NCBI GenBank assembly: GCA_019915015.1
Contig: JAHBBC010000007.1
Coordinates: 1,674,001-1,738,000 of the forward strand
Length of the DNA stretch: 64,000 nt
DNA from: Auriscalpium vulgare
Taxonomy: Eukaryota > Basidiomycota > Agaricomycetes > Russulales > Auriscalpiaceae
Direction of reading: 5' to 3'
The notes beneath the pieces were generated by a model. It saw only the letters and a program-made list of their open reading frames with translations, was not told the DNA's origin and searched no databases. Of the stretch, positions 22,206-33,587 are shown piece after piece; within the stretch, counting starts at the first letter, position 1; each line of letters starts with the position of its first letter. The translations under genes were made by a program, and so were the position numbers.

Positions 22206-25200
22206 TCAGGCCACGGCCACGATCACGCGACCCGCATCCACGTCCACGTCCATCCCGTCCTCGCCCTCGTCGCCGAGCAAGCCGTCCATCTCCCCTAGCA
22301 CATAATCCACCACATAACTCTCCTGCACCAGCCGCTCCATACGCGCGAGATGGCGCTCCGTATACGGAATCAACGCCTCCATGAGCTCGCGCACGCTGCC
22401 CTCCCCCGGGCGCCCTTTCTTTCCTCCTGACTCACCCTCCTCATTGAAACTGCCCGGCGCGCCATCGAACGCTCGTACGACATCCTCCCAAGGGCGCAGG
22501 CGCACGATCGCGTTAAGCACGCGCTGCGCGACGCCTGCTGTGCCTGCACGCGCGTTCCAGGTCCGCACGTAGCGCAGCAGCTGCGCGAGGTCTGGCGCCG
22601 CGAGCGTACGCACGACCTCGTCGACCGCGGGGTGGCCAGTGATGCTCGCACCGGGCACGGGCGCCGCGGCGAGATTGTGGAAGAGTTTGTACAGTCGCCC
22701 GGGGTGCGCGAGAGAGAGGGCGAGCGAGATGGCGCGCTGGTAGTCGTTGAGCGCGAGGTAGTTCTGGAAGTCTTGTTCTCTGAAAATGCGTCAATTTTGA
22801 CGGTGGATGAAAATTGACGACATGCGTACTTCAAGACGATTTCCGTCCGCGCGGCCTCTTTCTCTGCCTCTTGCTCTTCGGTGCAGTTCTCCCAAATAGT
22901 GACGACCGAGTCCGCTGCGCCTGACACGATGGTCTGTGAGTCTCTGCTCACACTGAGGGCCCAGACCTAACACATAGTGACAACTCAGCATCATCCCAGC
23001 GCATACCGGCCGACAGCACTCACTTTGTCCTCGTGCCCGTCCAGCGTCGCCACGCACTCCTGGCTTCCGACGTCCCACACCTTCACCAGCCCGTCCGCGG
23101 ACGCGCTTACCACCTGCCCGCTCCCACCGCCCTCGCCTGTCCCACCCATCCAGTCAACCCTCAGCACCGAGTTCCCGTGCCCCTCCAGCACCTTCAGGCA
23201 TGCAAAGTCCTCCAGGCCCCACAGCCGTACCGTGCGGTCCCCCGATCCCGTAGCGAGAACCCGCTCTCCTCTTGCAAACCGCACACTCCATACACCACGC
23301 TTATGGCCGCGGCACGTCCCGCGCAGCGTAAATGCGCCACGCGCGTCGATAGCCCATACCTTCGCAGACTTGTCCTGTGAGCCCGACGCGAGCAGCGCGT
23401 CGTTTGGCGCGACGTCGAGCGCGTTGATGTCCTTGTCGTGCGCTTTCGTCGTGCTGAGGCTCTTGCAGCGCGCTAATGCCGCGTCCGACGCGCTGCCGGG
23501 AACAGATGCAATGTCCCACATCTTGATGGTGCGGTCTTGCGAGCCGGTGAACAAGGATTTCAGCGCACCGGCGGGGCCGTCCTGCCGCGAGAACGCGAGC
23601 GCGCCGACGCTCTCTGCGTGGCCCTCGCAAATCGCGACGCACGCCCAGCCCCACGCGTCACCCGCCGCGGACGCGACAGGCGCCCACAGGCGCACGGCCT
23701 TGTCCTTGCCGCCGCTCGCAAAAACGCTGCCGGATGAACTCGCGGCGAGGCAGAGGACAATGTCTGTGTGTCCGGTCAGGAGTCGTGCATCGAGCGAGTG
23801 TGTTGAGTACAGGCGGATGAGTGAGGAGTTGGTTGCGAGGGCAATGTGTGACTCGTGCTCTGCGGATGGAGAGCGGAGGAAGGCAGCATCGATGATCTCA
23901 TCATTGAAGCCAATGAGCTGGCGGGAGAGTGACTGGGTGCGGAGAGAGTGGAAGAGGATGTTCTGGTCGGCGTGGACAGAGATGATGGTTGAAGTCGACG
24001 GGACATAGCTGTGCGCGTGTAGCGAGTAAGTCGGAGCGCATTGGAACAGGGTAGGACGACTCACATGGCGTCGAGGATCTGCCGCTGCTCTGCCTGGTCG
24101 GCAGAGCTTGCCTCTTGCTCCTCGCCCAGCGTGCATATCATGCTCCCGCGCTTCCCGTCCCATACGCGCACAACGCCCTTCTCCCCTGCTGTCCAAAACC
24201 TCAGGCCTGTAACCCCACTGGTTCCGGCGACCTCCTCGTGCTCTCTCAGAAGCCCCGCCGCTTCCACCCTCTCAAGCACCGTCACGGTGTTAACCAACAC
24301 CGGCACCTCTTCTCGCTCCTTACCCTTTCCCTTCCCCTTCTTCCCCCCCTTCCCCGCACCCTCCATATCCCACACCAGCACCACTGAGTCCCGCCCTCCG
24401 CTGATCAGATACCGCCCATCCTCCGTCACGTCCAGCCCGCGCGGCACGCTGACATGGCCCTCCAGAACCGCGTCCGGCTTTACCGTCTTACCCTTGCGCG
24501 CTGTCTCCGCGCCGCGAACGAGGTCCCACACGCGGACGCGCGTGTCTACGCTCGCGGTGATGAGCTGCAGCGCACGCTGTTCGAGCCCGAGGGACGGCCC
24601 ACGCGGGAAGCTCCACGCCAGCGCAGAGACGACGCCACCGTGCCCGCGTAGGACGTGCGTCGCGAAGCCCCGCGCAAGATCGAACACTTTGACGGTGCCG
24701 TCGGCGGCGCCGGATGCGAGGTAGGTTGAGGTGGGGTCCGCTTTGCAGACGTGTACAGGGGCTTCGTGCGCGCGGGGAATGGTACGCGCCGGGTGGACGA
24801 GCTTGGAAAGCGGCGCAGATGAGGTGGGCAGGTCATATATTCGGAGCGCCATCGAAGAAGTGTACACCGCAAGCTGTTTCCCGGAAGGTGTAATACAAAA
24901 GGCCGTTACAGGCTCCTTGTCCTAGCATAAAGTTGAAGTAGTTTCAGAGCATGGGGGGGTGTAACTCACGGAGACAAATCGACATATCTCTGCGCCTTCA
25001 GCGATGTCGGTAAGAACAACATCCTCGGCTACACATGTCACGAGCCATTTCCCATCCGCAGTGATAGCTACGGCGCCGCCGGTGTAGAGGGGCCCAATTG
25101 TACGCGCCTTTTTGAACCTGCTCTCAGTTCGTAGCTGCAAAATTTATACTTTTTGGTCTACTACTTACGCAGTCTTGAGCTTGCTCCTAGAGCCACTCAT
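22206..25200 (-). CDS. UTP13: U3 snoRNP protein Utp13
   Basis: Six exons (minus strand): 25200-25169, 25117-24970, 24921-24065, 24008-23024, 22966-22830, 22779-22206; 910 aa. Component of the UTP-B subcomplex of the small-subunit processome, acting in nucleolar 18S pre-rRNA maturation. Two WD40 propellers are visible as GH...WD-type blades (for example GAADGTVKVFDLA, SASVDTRVRVWDLV, SGGKDKAVRLWAPV, GSQDRTIKMWDIA, GSQDKSAKVWAID, GSGDRTVRLWGLE, SASADGLVKVWDV). They are followed by the helical Utp13 C-terminal domain from about residue 720 (EQDFQNYLALNDYQRAISLAL). A Lys/Gly-rich insert (GKGGKKGKGKGKERE) interrupts one blade. Length fits yeast Utp13/human TBL3. Confidence 0.95.
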
Positions 25201-25743
25201 CCTTTGCGACGGTCAAGCTTGAATCCCAGAAAACGCAGTCGATGAATGGCACGGGAGCAGAAGACAAGCGAGCGCAGCGGTTGAGTGCGTAGACTCGGAA
25301 GAGACGAGAGCAGAAAATGTCAGCCCGGCCCGCTCTCTACCCGGCCACCGTGGGGCAAACGTGGACCCACAACTCTCTACAACTCGAAAATGTTCACTTT
25401 GTCGTCGACCACCTTGTCAGAGCGCACCTCGAGGCTTCGTGTACAGTTCCCTCTTACTCCCAACGCGCATAATTATATTGCACCGCCGAAAGTTGGGTGT
25501 TTCGAATCTCGATCCATTCCGATATTAATTCCCTGCCGCAGGATCTACAAGTACATTACGAGCATCCAGCCACCTCTCGATCCCTGGATTACATTCCTTG
25601 CAATAGCAAAACGAACATGTGAGTATTCCTTCCAAGTACCATAAATTGCAATGTCGCTTCCAGAGGCATCCTATGGGACGCCACACATGCCTTCACCGCC
25701 CAAACCCACGGCAACCAGAACACCATCTCATCGAAGCCCCATC
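25201..25743. other. Intergenic region, UTP13 to forkhead gene
   Basis: Contains the UTP13 promoter (reading leftwards) and the 3' flank of the forkhead gene. No supported gene. Composition is closer to AT/GC balance than the flanking exons. Confidence 0.5.
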
Positions 25744-27042
25744 TCATTGTTCGTTCCGTTGAATTTTCATGGTTTGAAGCGCGCCCTCCAGTTCGCGTCT
25801 CCGACGCGTCTCTTCGTCTGCTATCCGCTCCGCCTCTCTGCGCTTGCGTACCTCTTCCTCTAGCAAGTCCTCCGCTTGCTTCAGCGCCGACATAGCGCGG
25901 GATGATTCTGCCCTGGCTTCCGCAAGCTCGTCCGACATCCGCGCAGTCACGGCTAACGCCTCCGTTGACTGCCTCCGCAGGCCTGTCACTTCGAACATCA
26001 GCCTCTCCACCTCCGAGGCCTCCCCACGAAGCGGCAGTGGCGGCAGCATCCGGTAGTCGTTACGGTGCTCTCTGCTCAGTCCTGGAGTGACCAGCCTCTC
26101 TAGCTTGGGGGTGTTCAGTCTCGGCTCCAGCGACATGTCCTCCTCGCTCTCGTACTCGTCCAGCCGCTCTGAAACCTTCCGCGACTTGAAGGGCAGCTCG
26201 AAGCTTTCATTTCCTAGCATTTGGTCGTCCTCGTCGTCTAAGCCTGGATGACCCCCTGTGCGCACTGCGGATATGTGCACGCGCGAGCCATAGTCCGAGC
26301 TGGGCACCGCGAGAGTGGCGATGGGCGGATGCTCTAGCTGGTCGTCTTTCCGAGGCCGACCGCGCTTCTTAGCTGGGGGACCTTGCTGCTCAGCATCAAC
26401 TTCTTCCTTGTTCTCGCGCCGCCCGCGTTTACGAGGTCGCTTTGTCCCCGGTGGCGCGTCCAGGTTGACCGTCCAGTAGGAGCCGAATCCTGGATCGGTT
26501 ACCGGGCGCGGCTGGCGTTCGAAAAGCCTGTTAAGGGAGAGGTGATGTCGCACAGATTGCTGAAAGGCCGCGGAAAGAGGAGCTGTAAGTCACGACGAAA
26601 CAACGCGTGGCGAGGGTAACCTACCTTCCATGTAGAACCCGCGGTCTTGTAATACGGATACTTGTCCTCCATCGCGGCGTATATCTCCCTGATCGTCAAA
26701 CGCTTTTTGGGGCTTCCCAAAATCGCGCATCGGAGGATGACTGGAAGCGTGTGCTGTGGCCGACCATCGGTATCGTGCAAACATGCGAGGGTATTCGGGC
26801 AGGAGGGGTGTGGATCGTGGCGACGCGGCTCTGGGTCATTGCGCGTGTAGTGCGCGAGCACTGCCACGCCGCTTGTACTCGAAGACGGGGATACGGGCAA
26901 AATCCTAGGTGAGGGAAGTCTGCACGAGCGGCGAGTCAGGGTCAAAGGCTTGCAAGACGCGCGGTGAGCGGCGCGACGAGACGCACCTCAGTGGCGGGTT
27001 GCTCTCTGACTGCGGGTTCAAGATGTTGGCAAGGTGCGACAT
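25744..27042 (-). CDS. Forkhead transcription factor with AT-hook
   Basis: Three exons (minus strand): 27042-26987, 26919-26625, 26559-25744; 388 aa. The forkhead (winged-helix) domain spans about 68-150: TLPVILRCAILGSPKKRLTIREIY, then KYPYYKTAGSTWK, then QSVRHHLSLNRLF. The intron sits inside recognition helix 3, between K117 and Q118, so neither exon alone reveals the domain. Wing 2 ends GFGSYWTVNL. Basic AT-hook-like segments follow (RPRKRGRR at 158-165; KKRGRPRK at 181-188), then an acidic stretch and a C-terminal coiled coil (about 290-385, Glu/Arg-rich heptads). Nuclear regulator; the subfamily is not assignable. A 1-kb non-coding promoter lies upstream. Confidence 0.92.
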
Positions 27043-28073
27043 GACTTCGGGGCATCGAAATGCAAGTGCGCGGTGGGTGGTGGGTGTGAAGCGGTGAGCC
27101 CATATATCGTTGTTTGCTTGTGGGTCCAGGACTTGACTTGTTATGTAACCCCGACCATTCATTGTCCTTTACAAGATCCGCTGCCGATGTTCTCCTTCTC
27201 CGACGCGCTCTCGGCCACACCGCCCAACAGACCAGTCGTTTGCCCCAACAACATTGCCCTTTAAGTAGCTTCAGCACTCGCAAACCTGGTCGTCAGTTAT
27301 ACAAATCACTCCACTGCGTGGGCACCATTATTTAATGAAACTTTTATTCTACTTCATGCTCAGGGAGCATTTTCCAAATCGAAGCACGCGTGCTCACACA
27401 AGCACACATATGGCCACACCACCCGGCGACCGGTCCACTGTCGAAATTCTAACAGAACGCTTATTCTCCGACTCATCTCCTTTGTTGCGACATCTTAGGA
27501 CGCGCCCGCAGATAGGCTGTGATCGACGCGGCGTGCGGGGTGGAGACGGTGACGCATATCAGAAAGGGTTGTCTCTCATCAGCAATATTGCTATCGACGA
27601 GCAGTGAGTGTCCCCAGTCAAGCCATAAATGCGCGTCTGCTGACACTCGATCGATCATATGGGACTCAGCGGACCGCTAGCACTAGTAGCAGGGGACTGC
27701 CTGCACCGGCGCCTACATCTAAGTAATTGTTGCGGTTGGCCACTGGTTGGCCCCGTTCATCGGACAAAGCAACCTCGAGGCAAGCGTTTGCGATTACGAG
27801 GTGCTGTACTTGCTGGAGGACCAACTATTGTAGGCACTAATTCGCATTTCCTACGGCAAGCGGTATTGGGATCTTGATCAGAGCAGTGTTGCCTGTTCAC
27901 CGAGGCAAACCGAATCCAGACATGAATGCATGCATGCCAATTGACCTTCTTGGGTGACCGCACGTGGTTGCAAGAGTTGGTTGTTCAGAACACGGCCTCC
28001 GATCACTGTTGAGCAACCTCCTGATTCTTTCCAATCTCCCGCCTCACATCCTAGTATCTCTATTATATTTGAC
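27043..28073. other. 1-kb intergenic region between divergent genes
   Basis: Separates the forkhead gene (-) from the unknown gene at 28074 (+). It is the longest promoter region shared by two clear genes here. Short open frames occur on both strands but none is supported by motifs or splicing. GATC/GATCAT-type words recur around 27650-27660 and 27870-27880. Confidence 0.45.
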
Positions 28074-29996
28074 ATGCCCACCGATCTCCATTCGTTTTAT
28101 CCTCATTCTAGCACCTGGTCAGTTTTGCGCTGTCTGTCAACACTGTCTCCACCGCCCTCGTGGCCAAGCATCGACGAACTCTCCCTTGGCAGCTCCGGAG
28201 ATATCCCAATCATCCTCCATGCGGGGATCGCGACAGCTGTCAGCATCCGGAACTTCAGCTCCGGAAGTTCGCTGGATATCAGCGGGGATGAGCGGGACGA
28301 CAAGCCTGTGGGCTCGGTGGGCACTGTTGGCACGTTTGGTGAGGTGCGGTTTAAGATTAGGCGGCCGACTGTCAAGGGAACCCACCCGACCAGGGTTAGC
28401 GATATCGAGCTGGCGAGCGAGCCGCCGTGCCCCGCCATTGCTGCCCCGCACACCCCGCAGAAGGACGCCGTTCGAGCATCAGAATTCACAGATGAAGCGC
28501 CGCACTCAACCATTGTCAAGCGACTCTCAATCCCGGAGTTTCAGGCCCTCGTCAAACAGAACGAAGCTGTCGAGTCTCACAGCCCTCTTCGCGAGAAGAC
28601 CCTGAACCGCAGCCCGACCCGGGTATTCACGCTCCCAGCTACGGCCGTATACACAGGGGAAGACGGTGCCCAGCTCCTCGTGCTCACGCCTTCGCACTCG
28701 CTGTCCACTCTCCCCACTCCCATCTTCGCCCCGCCCTCGCCCTCTCCCTCGTACTCCCTCAATGGCACGCCCGAATCCAGCCCAAGCCGCGCCTTCAAGC
28801 ACCGTCTGCGGTATGCCGTCAACAAGGGTATCAGTTATGTCGCTGCGAGGCACTCTCCGTCCTCGTCGCCATCGAACTCTCCTGTGCACGCCACCAGATC
28901 TCCACCAGTAAGCCCTACTATCGTGCACGACGGTGTGACAAAGCGGCGGGGCTTCAGATACCGCTCAGGCTCTACTTCCACTACAGAGTCGACCGCGTCG
29001 TCACCTTCAACCCCACCCCCAGTGCCCACGATTGAAGTCATGCCCTCCGCCCTATCCGTGACATCTCTCGATCTTGTTCGCTACGGCTGCCTGCCTGTTT
29101 CGCTCTCTTGGCTCAAGGCGACTACAGTGGAGCTTCTGATGGACCAGGAGGGCTTCCGCACTGTTCAGCCCATATTTCAGCTTGTCGGCTACTCTGGTCC
29201 TCCGGGCGCACAGGCTTCCATCAGCCAGCACCTCGCCTCTGCGCGCGCAGACTTCATGCCCACGAAGCGTCAGTCCTTCGTCTTCCACTACGCCGCTCTC
29301 GACACGCCGCCTGTCCTGCGGCGGCTCATGATCAATGGCGACGCCTCGCACGACTACACCTCGCGCCAGGCGTACCTTCCGCTTAAGTCCAATGGCCCGT
29401 ACTCCGTGCAGGGTACCGAAGCGGCACATGCGGAGGCGAGTGGGATGCTCTCGTGGAGGCTCGACTACCTCGTCGGCGACAGGAAAACGGACAAAGGCAA
29501 GCTCGTACCCGGCGAGAAGACCCTCACGCCGCTGTGCTTTTCGTGCTCACCGGGTCTTCTGCATGCTGCGCACGCGAAGAAGGTCCGCCTCATGCACGTT
29601 GTCAGGAAGGGCATCGTGGCGAAACTCACGGCCGAGAGACTGGAGCCGCCTGCGCCTCCACGCTCCTACCTCGTCTCGCGCGGTCTCTCTTACGCACCAG
29701 CCAAACACCAAGATGTCAATGGTCATGCAGCATCCACGCATCGCCGTGTGAAATCGCACGCTCTGAAAAGGTCTCCCGCAGAAGTTAATCTTGGCCCCGC
29801 TGGCCGTGGCGGCGTGATGCAATCCTCGACCTCGTACCAGGAAGTCTCTAAAACCTATGAAGTAGGCGACGCAGTTGTAATCGGGCGCAGCAGCAGTCCC
29901 CAAGCAGTCGACAGACAAATCTTGTCGAGTGCTATGATCGCCTCCATCGTCTCCGAGCCTGTTGGCCGCCTTGTCTCCGTCAAGATCGCGCACTAG
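28074..29996 (+). CDS. Conserved-looking protein of unknown function
   Basis: Single exon, 640 aa; first in-frame ATG at 28074. I do not recognise the family. The N-terminal 350 residues are Ser/Pro/Thr-rich with many SP/TP sites (for example SPSPSYSLNGTPESSPS) and look disordered. The middle to C-terminal third looks folded: LSVTSLDLVRYGCLPVSLSWLKATTVELLMDQEGFR, then VLRRLMINGD, then WRLDYLVGDR, then LTPLCFSCSPGLLHAAHAKKVRLMHVVRKGIVAKL. The end is Ser-rich and basic. The many proline-directed Ser sites suggest a cytoplasmic or nuclear phosphoprotein; this is inference. An intronless gene this long is unusual in this window. Confidence 0.7.
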   Translation: MPTDLHSFYPHSSTWSVLRCLSTLSPPPSWPSIDELSLGSSGDIPIILHAGIATAVSIRNFSSGSSLDISGDERDDKPVGSVGTVGTFGEVRFKIRRPTVKGTHPTRVSDIELASEPPCPAIAAPHTPQKDAVRASEFTDEAPHSTIVKRLSIPEFQALVKQNEAVESHSPLREKTLNRSPTRVFTLPATAVYTGEDGAQLLVLTPSHSLSTLPTPIFAPPSPSPSYSLNGTPESSPSRAFKHRLRYAVNKGISYVAARHSPSSSPSNSPVHATRSPPVSPTIVHDGVTKRRGFRYRSGSTSTTESTASSPSTPPPVPTIEVMPSALSVTSLDLVRYGCLPVSLSWLKATTVELLMDQEGFRTVQPIFQLVGYSGPPGAQASISQHLASARADFMPTKRQSFVFHYAALDTPPVLRRLMINGDASHDYTSRQAYLPLKSNGPYSVQGTEAAHAEASGMLSWRLDYLVGDRKTDKGKLVPGEKTLTPLCFSCSPGLLHAAHAKKVRLMHVVRKGIVAKLTAERLEPPAPPRSYLVSRGLSYAPAKHQDVNGHAASTHRRVKSHALKRSPAEVNLGPAGRGGVMQSSTSYQEVSKTYEVGDAVVIGRSSSPQAVDRQILSSAMIASIVSEPVGRLVSVKIAH

Positions 29997-30255
29997 ATTT
30001 CCACGTTTTTGTACGTCTGCGTGCAACCATGTAATTATGATCATGACAGGGCGGGTATATATAATATAACGGGTATTATTTCTGCATCACCGCAACTGAG
30101 TTCAAGTGCGCTAATTAATCGCGGTAAGAACGCATCCCAAAAATTGAAATGCAGTCAAGAGCAGAAGCGGCGCCAACGATCCGGGGTACATAGACGGGTG
30201 ACAACAGGTGATAACGAGGCAAAAAAAGAGAACGGCGCGACAGGTACTGAGGATA

Positions 30256-32288
30256 TCACTCTGAACGCCGCCAGAGCCGACGAGACAGGAGAACAGGGAC
30301 GCTGTCTTCCAGCGCCAGGAACGACGTCGGACGGGCCGCATTCTGCTTCGGCGCATCGGAGCCTCGTGTTGCAGCACGCTGCGACGGATGGTGACGCAGG
30401 AGCCCGGTGACCTTTTTCATCACGCCTTTCGCGTGCCGTGATAAGCGGCGGACCTGACGGCTGGCCCTTCCGCGAGCCGGCACCGCACCTGTAGCTCCAT
30501 CCTCACGTTCGCTCTCGACCCTTCCCGCCGCGCCCAACTCATCGACGGCAAGAGCGGCGGCGTCCTCTGCGAAGTCAATGCCCAACCCGACGACTGGCAG
30601 CCCAAGCATCTCCATCAGCACGCGGTTGCTTGCGGTGCTCTCTCCGGGGCGAATGAGTGGCTCGCGCAATGACTGCCGCCTCCCACTATCACGTTCCTGG
30701 TACCATATGCGGCACGCGAGCATCTGCGTTTCGCAGGCACGGCAGAGCTCGCCCGGCTCGCCCTCCGGAACCGGGTGATCGCACCGCGGAAGCGCAGGGA
30801 CAGGGCTAGAAACCGGTCGACGCGGGCCAGCTATCGGCTCCAGCGGCGTTGAGAGGTCGGCGGCTTCGAGGAAGGTGTTGGGGTTGAAAGGTGGTTGTGG
30901 CACGAAGATTGGCGAAGAAGGTAGCTCTGGGGTAGGTATGGTGAGTACGAAAGACGGGAGTGACGCGATGTGTTCGTGCATGTCTTCAACCGCGGCGGGG
31001 GGCGGGCTCCCGATGTGCAGAGACAAAGACGCGGCAGATTTCAGACTGCCTCGTTCAAACTCGTCGACAGATACACGGCCACCGGCAGCCTATGGTTCTG
31101 TTAATGTGATGAATAAATCCCAAGCATCGAACGGACCTTGTCTACTCTGGCAAAGATGGCGCCGGAGTTTTCATCCATGAACTGCACGTGTTCAAGTTGC
31201 TCGAGAGGCGGGAGGACAAAGCTAGAGGTCGAGCGCGTTGCGATTGCACACAAACTATCGGCGTGCTCCATGATGGGCGTCAGTGATTTCGCCTTGGAGA
31301 GGGCAGTGGGTGCCTGCCAATGGCCACCGAGTCAACAAGTTACACTTCAGGCATCTAAAATTTGCTTACCATTATGACATTGACATAGGCCAAGTCCTCC
31401 GCCGACGACACTGGTGAGCACTCATGTGAAGATGGGGGAGATGTCGCAGGAACGATGCCCGGTTCGGATTTCGACTGAGTAAACAAGTCAACTGCACGCA
31501 TGAACCGCAGTGTACTGTGACGTACTCGTAGTCGACCATCTGCCTGTATCTGCCCTTTCGTTCTCTGCAGCCGGGCCAGGCGACCCATGCTCGGAGATGA
31601 CTTGGAGCTGAATCCAGGAGATCGTGGGCGAAGGCGGCACCTTGGCGCTGGGGTGAGCTACAGGGCATGTGAGGAAATGCAAAGAGAAAGAAAGACTCAG
31701 ATACCTGATCTATCTCCTGTAGGTACGAAGTGAGCTTCGGTTGAAGGATTCAAGGAGCATGTTCAGGTACCTGATTTCTAGAGTCCTCCATACTTGCCAA
31801 TAATGCATCTTGCACTCGAGGACCCTGACCGCATGCGCATATAGTCAATTGATCAGTCCAAGGACGGGGGTTATATGCGCTCACGTCCTCTGATACGTAT
31901 GACCTGGAAGAAGTACAGCGCCAGGATGGGCCCAGACTATCGCTGACCACCAACGACATAGACGATCGGTCGCGGTTCATGACAGACCTTGACGGCGAGC
32001 GGGACAGTGGGCGGGTAGCTGCCAGCGGGCGTTAGTCTTAGCTGTCAGCCACTGTGACTCGCGTTGAGGACGTACTCGGTGGAGCCCAGCTGTATCGATT
32101 CTGTCGAGGGAGATGAGAACGCGGGATGACAAAATTCTACAGAGCAGGATGTTCAGTTGTGCGGGCCCTTCAACGAGCGCGACGCGTACGGGATACGGCT
32201 TGACCACAGTGGAAACAACTCTGCAGGTCTTCGAGAAAGCGCTAGACAGAGACCGCCTCTTCAAAGTCGTGTTGAAATCAATGGCCAT
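30256..32288 (-). CDS. Nine-exon gene of unknown function with a 12-nt exon
   Basis: Exons (minus strand): 32288-32190, 32136-32076, 32018-31885, 31824-31771, 31716-31705, 31657-31526, 31474-31370, 31313-31137, 31089-30256; 535 aa, phases consistent throughout. The fifth exon is 12 nt (EIDQ). No family recognised. The N-terminus is basic and Ser/Arg-rich (RPLSRSPSRS). The best-folded part is residues about 200-275 (LTPIMEHADSLCAIATRS, then FVLPPLEQLEHVQFMDE), ending in VDKAAGGRVSVDEFERG, which resembles a degenerate EF-hand loop (residues 257-268: D at 1, G at 6, V at 8, E at 12, but no ligand at 3 or 5). A Pro-rich segment and a cysteine pair (CDHPVPEGEPGELCRACETQ) follow; the C-terminus is Arg-rich. 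Confidence 0.7.
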
Positions 32289-32850
32289 CTCCAGCTTCAC
32301 TGAATTGAACGGACAGTTTGGAGACTGAGAGGGCGTGAAGGAGACGGTCGACGAGAACACGACCGAGAGAGGGTGTCAAGACCGAGGAAGGAAGCGCCGC
32401 CAACTGACAGGTGGACAAACAGATACAACGCGTCCAGAAGCTCTGCACATGACAAACCCTACGACTTTGCATGTACGCGAAAAAAAGCCTGGAGATGGGA
32501 CAAGTCCACGATACACCACCAAAAAAAAAGACCTTGAGATGTGCCTGAAGCACGCAACTCACATGGTCGATATGCGCGAAGGCCCGACGGAGTGCAAGCA
32601 ATAGTTACGTTCTAGTGATGTCCGAGAAGACCTCATTCTGTGTAGCAGTCAGGTTGAGTTCAAACAAGGGTGACATCCCAGGAAGGCTCGCAAGAACAAC
32701 CGCGGTAAATTAGCCTATAGAATTTCCTGCATTCACATGTCAACGACAGTGTTGCTTGTCTGCTGAATAGAGCAAAGTCCCTGAGAGGGTCAACTCAGTC
32801 GGACATCCTTCGGTGTACTCGAACAACACACCATAGTATGATAGCACCTT
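32289..32850. other. Intergenic region
   Basis: Upstream of the nine-exon unknown gene and downstream of COX6. A homopolymer-rich patch (about 32484-32532, A-rich) is present. No supported gene. Confidence 0.5.
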
Positions 32851-33303
32851 CTACGAGGAGAACAGCTCTTCTTTTGTCTCTATGCCTGAGCGACCATCAG
32901 CAACGACTCAGCGCATGGCAGCTGGCACGGAACCAAACTCACCCAACTCCTCCCGAACAGGCTTCAACTCCTCCAAATACGCCTCATACTGGTTCTTGTT
33001 CTCGACCTTCTCCCGGACTCCTTCGAAAATCCTGACTGCGGTCGAGTAGTCGTTCACGCGTCGCGCAGCTCGGAGAGCAGACTCGATGACGGCGGGAGCG
33101 GGGACGAGGTCGTGCGCGAAGCAGTTATTGAGGCCGCGCTGCACCTCAAAGAGGTCCTGCGCCTGCTGGAAGAAAGAGACGTAGCGCTCGGTGAATGATT
33201 CGAATGTCTCCTGGTGAGCTGTCGACGAGGGACGGGTGAGCGCGGGGGTCGCGCGGAGCACCGGGCGGGCGCGAAGAAGGGTAGAGATCATCTGGGAGCG
33301 CAT
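32851..33303 (-). CDS. COX6: Cytochrome c oxidase subunit VI (COX6)
   Basis: Exons (minus strand): 33303-32943 and 32885-32851; 131 aa. Nuclear-encoded subunit of respiratory complex IV (COX6/COX5A family) on the matrix side of the inner membrane. An Arg/Ser/Thr-rich, acid-free presequence (MRSQMISTLLRARPVLR...) precedes the mature domain FESFTERYVSFFQQAQDLFEVQRGLNNCFAHDLVPAPAVIESALRAARRVNDYSTAVRIFEGVREKV. The last intron (57 nt) has a consensus GTGAGT donor; splicing gives the family-like end REELGIETKEELFSS, whereas reading through would end EFGSVPAAMR. The start at 33303 is the first in-frame ATG. Confidence 0.93.
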
Positions 33304-33555
33304 GGCTGGCAGTGAGGCGAGGTGCAACGACGGCGAAAGCGACGCGGATGATAGCGACGGTAGGCGAAATGGCAGCGTTGTCCAACGTTGAGGCCTTTTT
33401 CTGACCGGGAATTCCCGGCCCCGCGGAAGCTAGGCGGTGTCCCGGCCCTGGCCAGGCGCCGCCATCCCCAGCTGCAAAACCAACGCGATACAACTATGGC
33501 AGTACATGCAACTGTCTACAGCTAACGTACAACATCCAATTGTCATCCAGAATAG

Positions 33556-33587
33556 ATATCGAAAGCTAATAAATATCGAAAGCTAAT
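33556..33587. repeat. Tandem duplication over the SMC4 stop codon
   Basis: A 15-bp word, ATATCGAAAGCTAAT, occurs at 33556-33570 and again at 33573-33587 (17-bp period). The right copy contains the SMC4 stop codon; the left copy repeats it just downstream in the 3' UTR. Confidence 0.85.
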
